Assembly: GCA_045636245.1 (NCBI GenBank)
Contig: JAZTXA010000010.1
Span: forward strand, 1 to 5,778
Reading direction: 5' to 3'
From: RGIG7213 sp045636245
Lineage (GTDB): Bacteria > Bacillota > Clostridia > Oscillospirales > CAG-272
DNA length: 5,778 nt
Of this stretch, positions 5,324 to 5,778 are shown piece after piece. Position 1 is the first letter of the stretch. Every line of letters begins with the position of its first letter. The notes under the pieces are model-generated. The model worked only from the letters and a program-made list of their open reading frames with translations, did not search any database and was not told where the DNA came from. The position numbers and the translations under genes are program-made.

Positions 5324-5778
5324 ATGAAGAAATACAAAATATTGCCGCTTGTGCTTGCATCCATACTTGCTTTTTCATCCTGTGCGGGCACAGAGGATGA
5401 AACGGGCACATCAGCCGACAGCACCGCTTCGGTAATTACCGGGGATGTGACAGATGCACAAACAGAAAGCCCCGAAACAAATGCACCCGAAACGGAAGGA
5501 CCCGAAACGGAAGCGGGCGGATATATAATTTCAGAGGACGAGCTTCCGCTGCGCCGTGAAATAGATGCCGACTATGCATCTTTGCTTGACGTTAATTCCT
5601 CAACCGTTCTTTACGAAAAGGGCGGGCTTGACACAAAAATATACCCCGCCAGCACTACAAAGCTTATAACAGCGCTTGTTGCGCTTAAATACTGCGATCC
5701 CGAAACAGCAGTTTTCAAAGCGGGTAATGAGCTTGAGCTCGTGCGCCCCGGCTCATCGCTTGCGTACATACTCCGCGG
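5324..5778 (+). CDS. D-alanyl-D-alanine carboxypeptidase (peptidase S11), lipoprotein, 3' end cut by window
   Basis: The reading frame stays open to the window end, giving 151 full residues of a serine-type carboxypeptidase. Such enzymes trim the terminal D-Ala from peptidoglycan stem peptides outside the membrane. Residues 1-19 form a lipoprotein signal (MKKYK, hydrophobic core, then FSSC), so Cys20 is the likely lipidation site, although Phe at -3 is not the ideal lipobox residue. Residues 21-66 are a Thr/Glu/Ser/Pro-rich linker with three PET repeats. The catalytic domain starts at about 80. YASLLDVNSSTVLYEK matches the usual first strands, and PASTTKLITALVAL (108-121) is the SxxK motif with nucleophile Ser110 and base Lys113. 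The SxN and KTG motifs would lie beyond the window. It is transcribed divergently from the dus operon. The S11 family is confident; the DacA/DacF subgroup cannot be decided from a fragment, and a related beta-lactamase-fold protein is a remote alternative. Confidence 0.88.
   Translation, partial: MKKYKILPLVLASILAFSSCAGTEDETGTSADSTASVITGDVTDAQTESPETNAPETEGPETEAGGYIISEDELPLRREIDADYASLLDVNSSTVLYEKGGLDTKIYPASTTKLITALVALKYCDPETAVFKAGNELELVRPGSSLAYILR
5471..5515 (+). repeat. 15-bp tandem repeat in the lipoprotein linker
   Basis: Three in-frame 15-base units beginning CCCGAAAC encode PETNA, PETEG and PETEA (residues 50-64). Units two and three differ by only two bases. They build part of the flexible spacer between the lipid anchor and the peptidase domain, and copy number could vary between strains by slippage. 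Confidence 0.75.

Noticed and set aside
5196..5411. Minus-strand open frame of 71 codons across the carboxypeptidase promoter
   Set aside because: It overlaps the promoter, leader and signal peptide of the supported plus-strand gene and shows no motif or ribosome-binding site.
1..5778. A defence, toxin-antitoxin or phage-like system
   Set aside because: All four supported genes belong to known housekeeping or envelope families. No nuclease, integrase, antitoxin-size gene pair or phage protein is visible on either strand.

Overview
The window looks like a chromosomal segment from a gut-type member of the Clostridia (Firmicutes), probably an uncultured Oscillospirales/Christensenellales-like lineage. 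This is inferred from three things: moderate GC, a YfhO-type membrane protein together with a lipoprotein-type peptidase S11, and intergenic palindromic repeats with CCGTAGGGG-type ends and a GGATGAGGTG-type core. I recall repeats of that kind as common in gut Clostridia, but I cannot assign a genus.

Layout. Positions 1-125 hold a small structured intergenic repeat, whose left edge appears to lie just outside the window. A tightly packed three-gene minus-strand operon follows, transcribed from about 4750 down to 177. Its genes in order are a tRNA-dihydrouridine synthase (DusB type, 3763-4740), a large YfhO-family polytopic membrane protein (806-3766) and a small SGNH/GDSL hydrolase (177-806). 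The junctions are ATGA (dus/yfhO) and TAATG (yfhO/SGNH), so translation is very probably coupled along the whole unit.

The divergent intergenic region 4741-5323 (583 bp) contains a compact extended -10 promoter for the operon, an AT-rich palindromic zone, and a composite repeat element at 4860-5148 built from nested hairpins. It also contains a clear sigma-A-type promoter (5220-5248) for the plus-strand gene. That gene, starting at 5324 and cut by the window end, encodes a lipoprotein D-alanyl-D-alanine carboxypeptidase (peptidase S11) with a PET-repeat linker.

Functionally, two of the four genes act at the cell envelope: YfhO, a predicted lipid-linked sugar transferase, and the carboxypeptidase. 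The SGNH hydrolase has no export signal and would act in the cytoplasm, and Dus modifies tRNA. I see no CRISPR array, transposase, RNA gene or defence system, and no evidence of a novel multi-gene system. The most noteworthy material is the pair of structured repeats flanking the operon and a few protein-level oddities.
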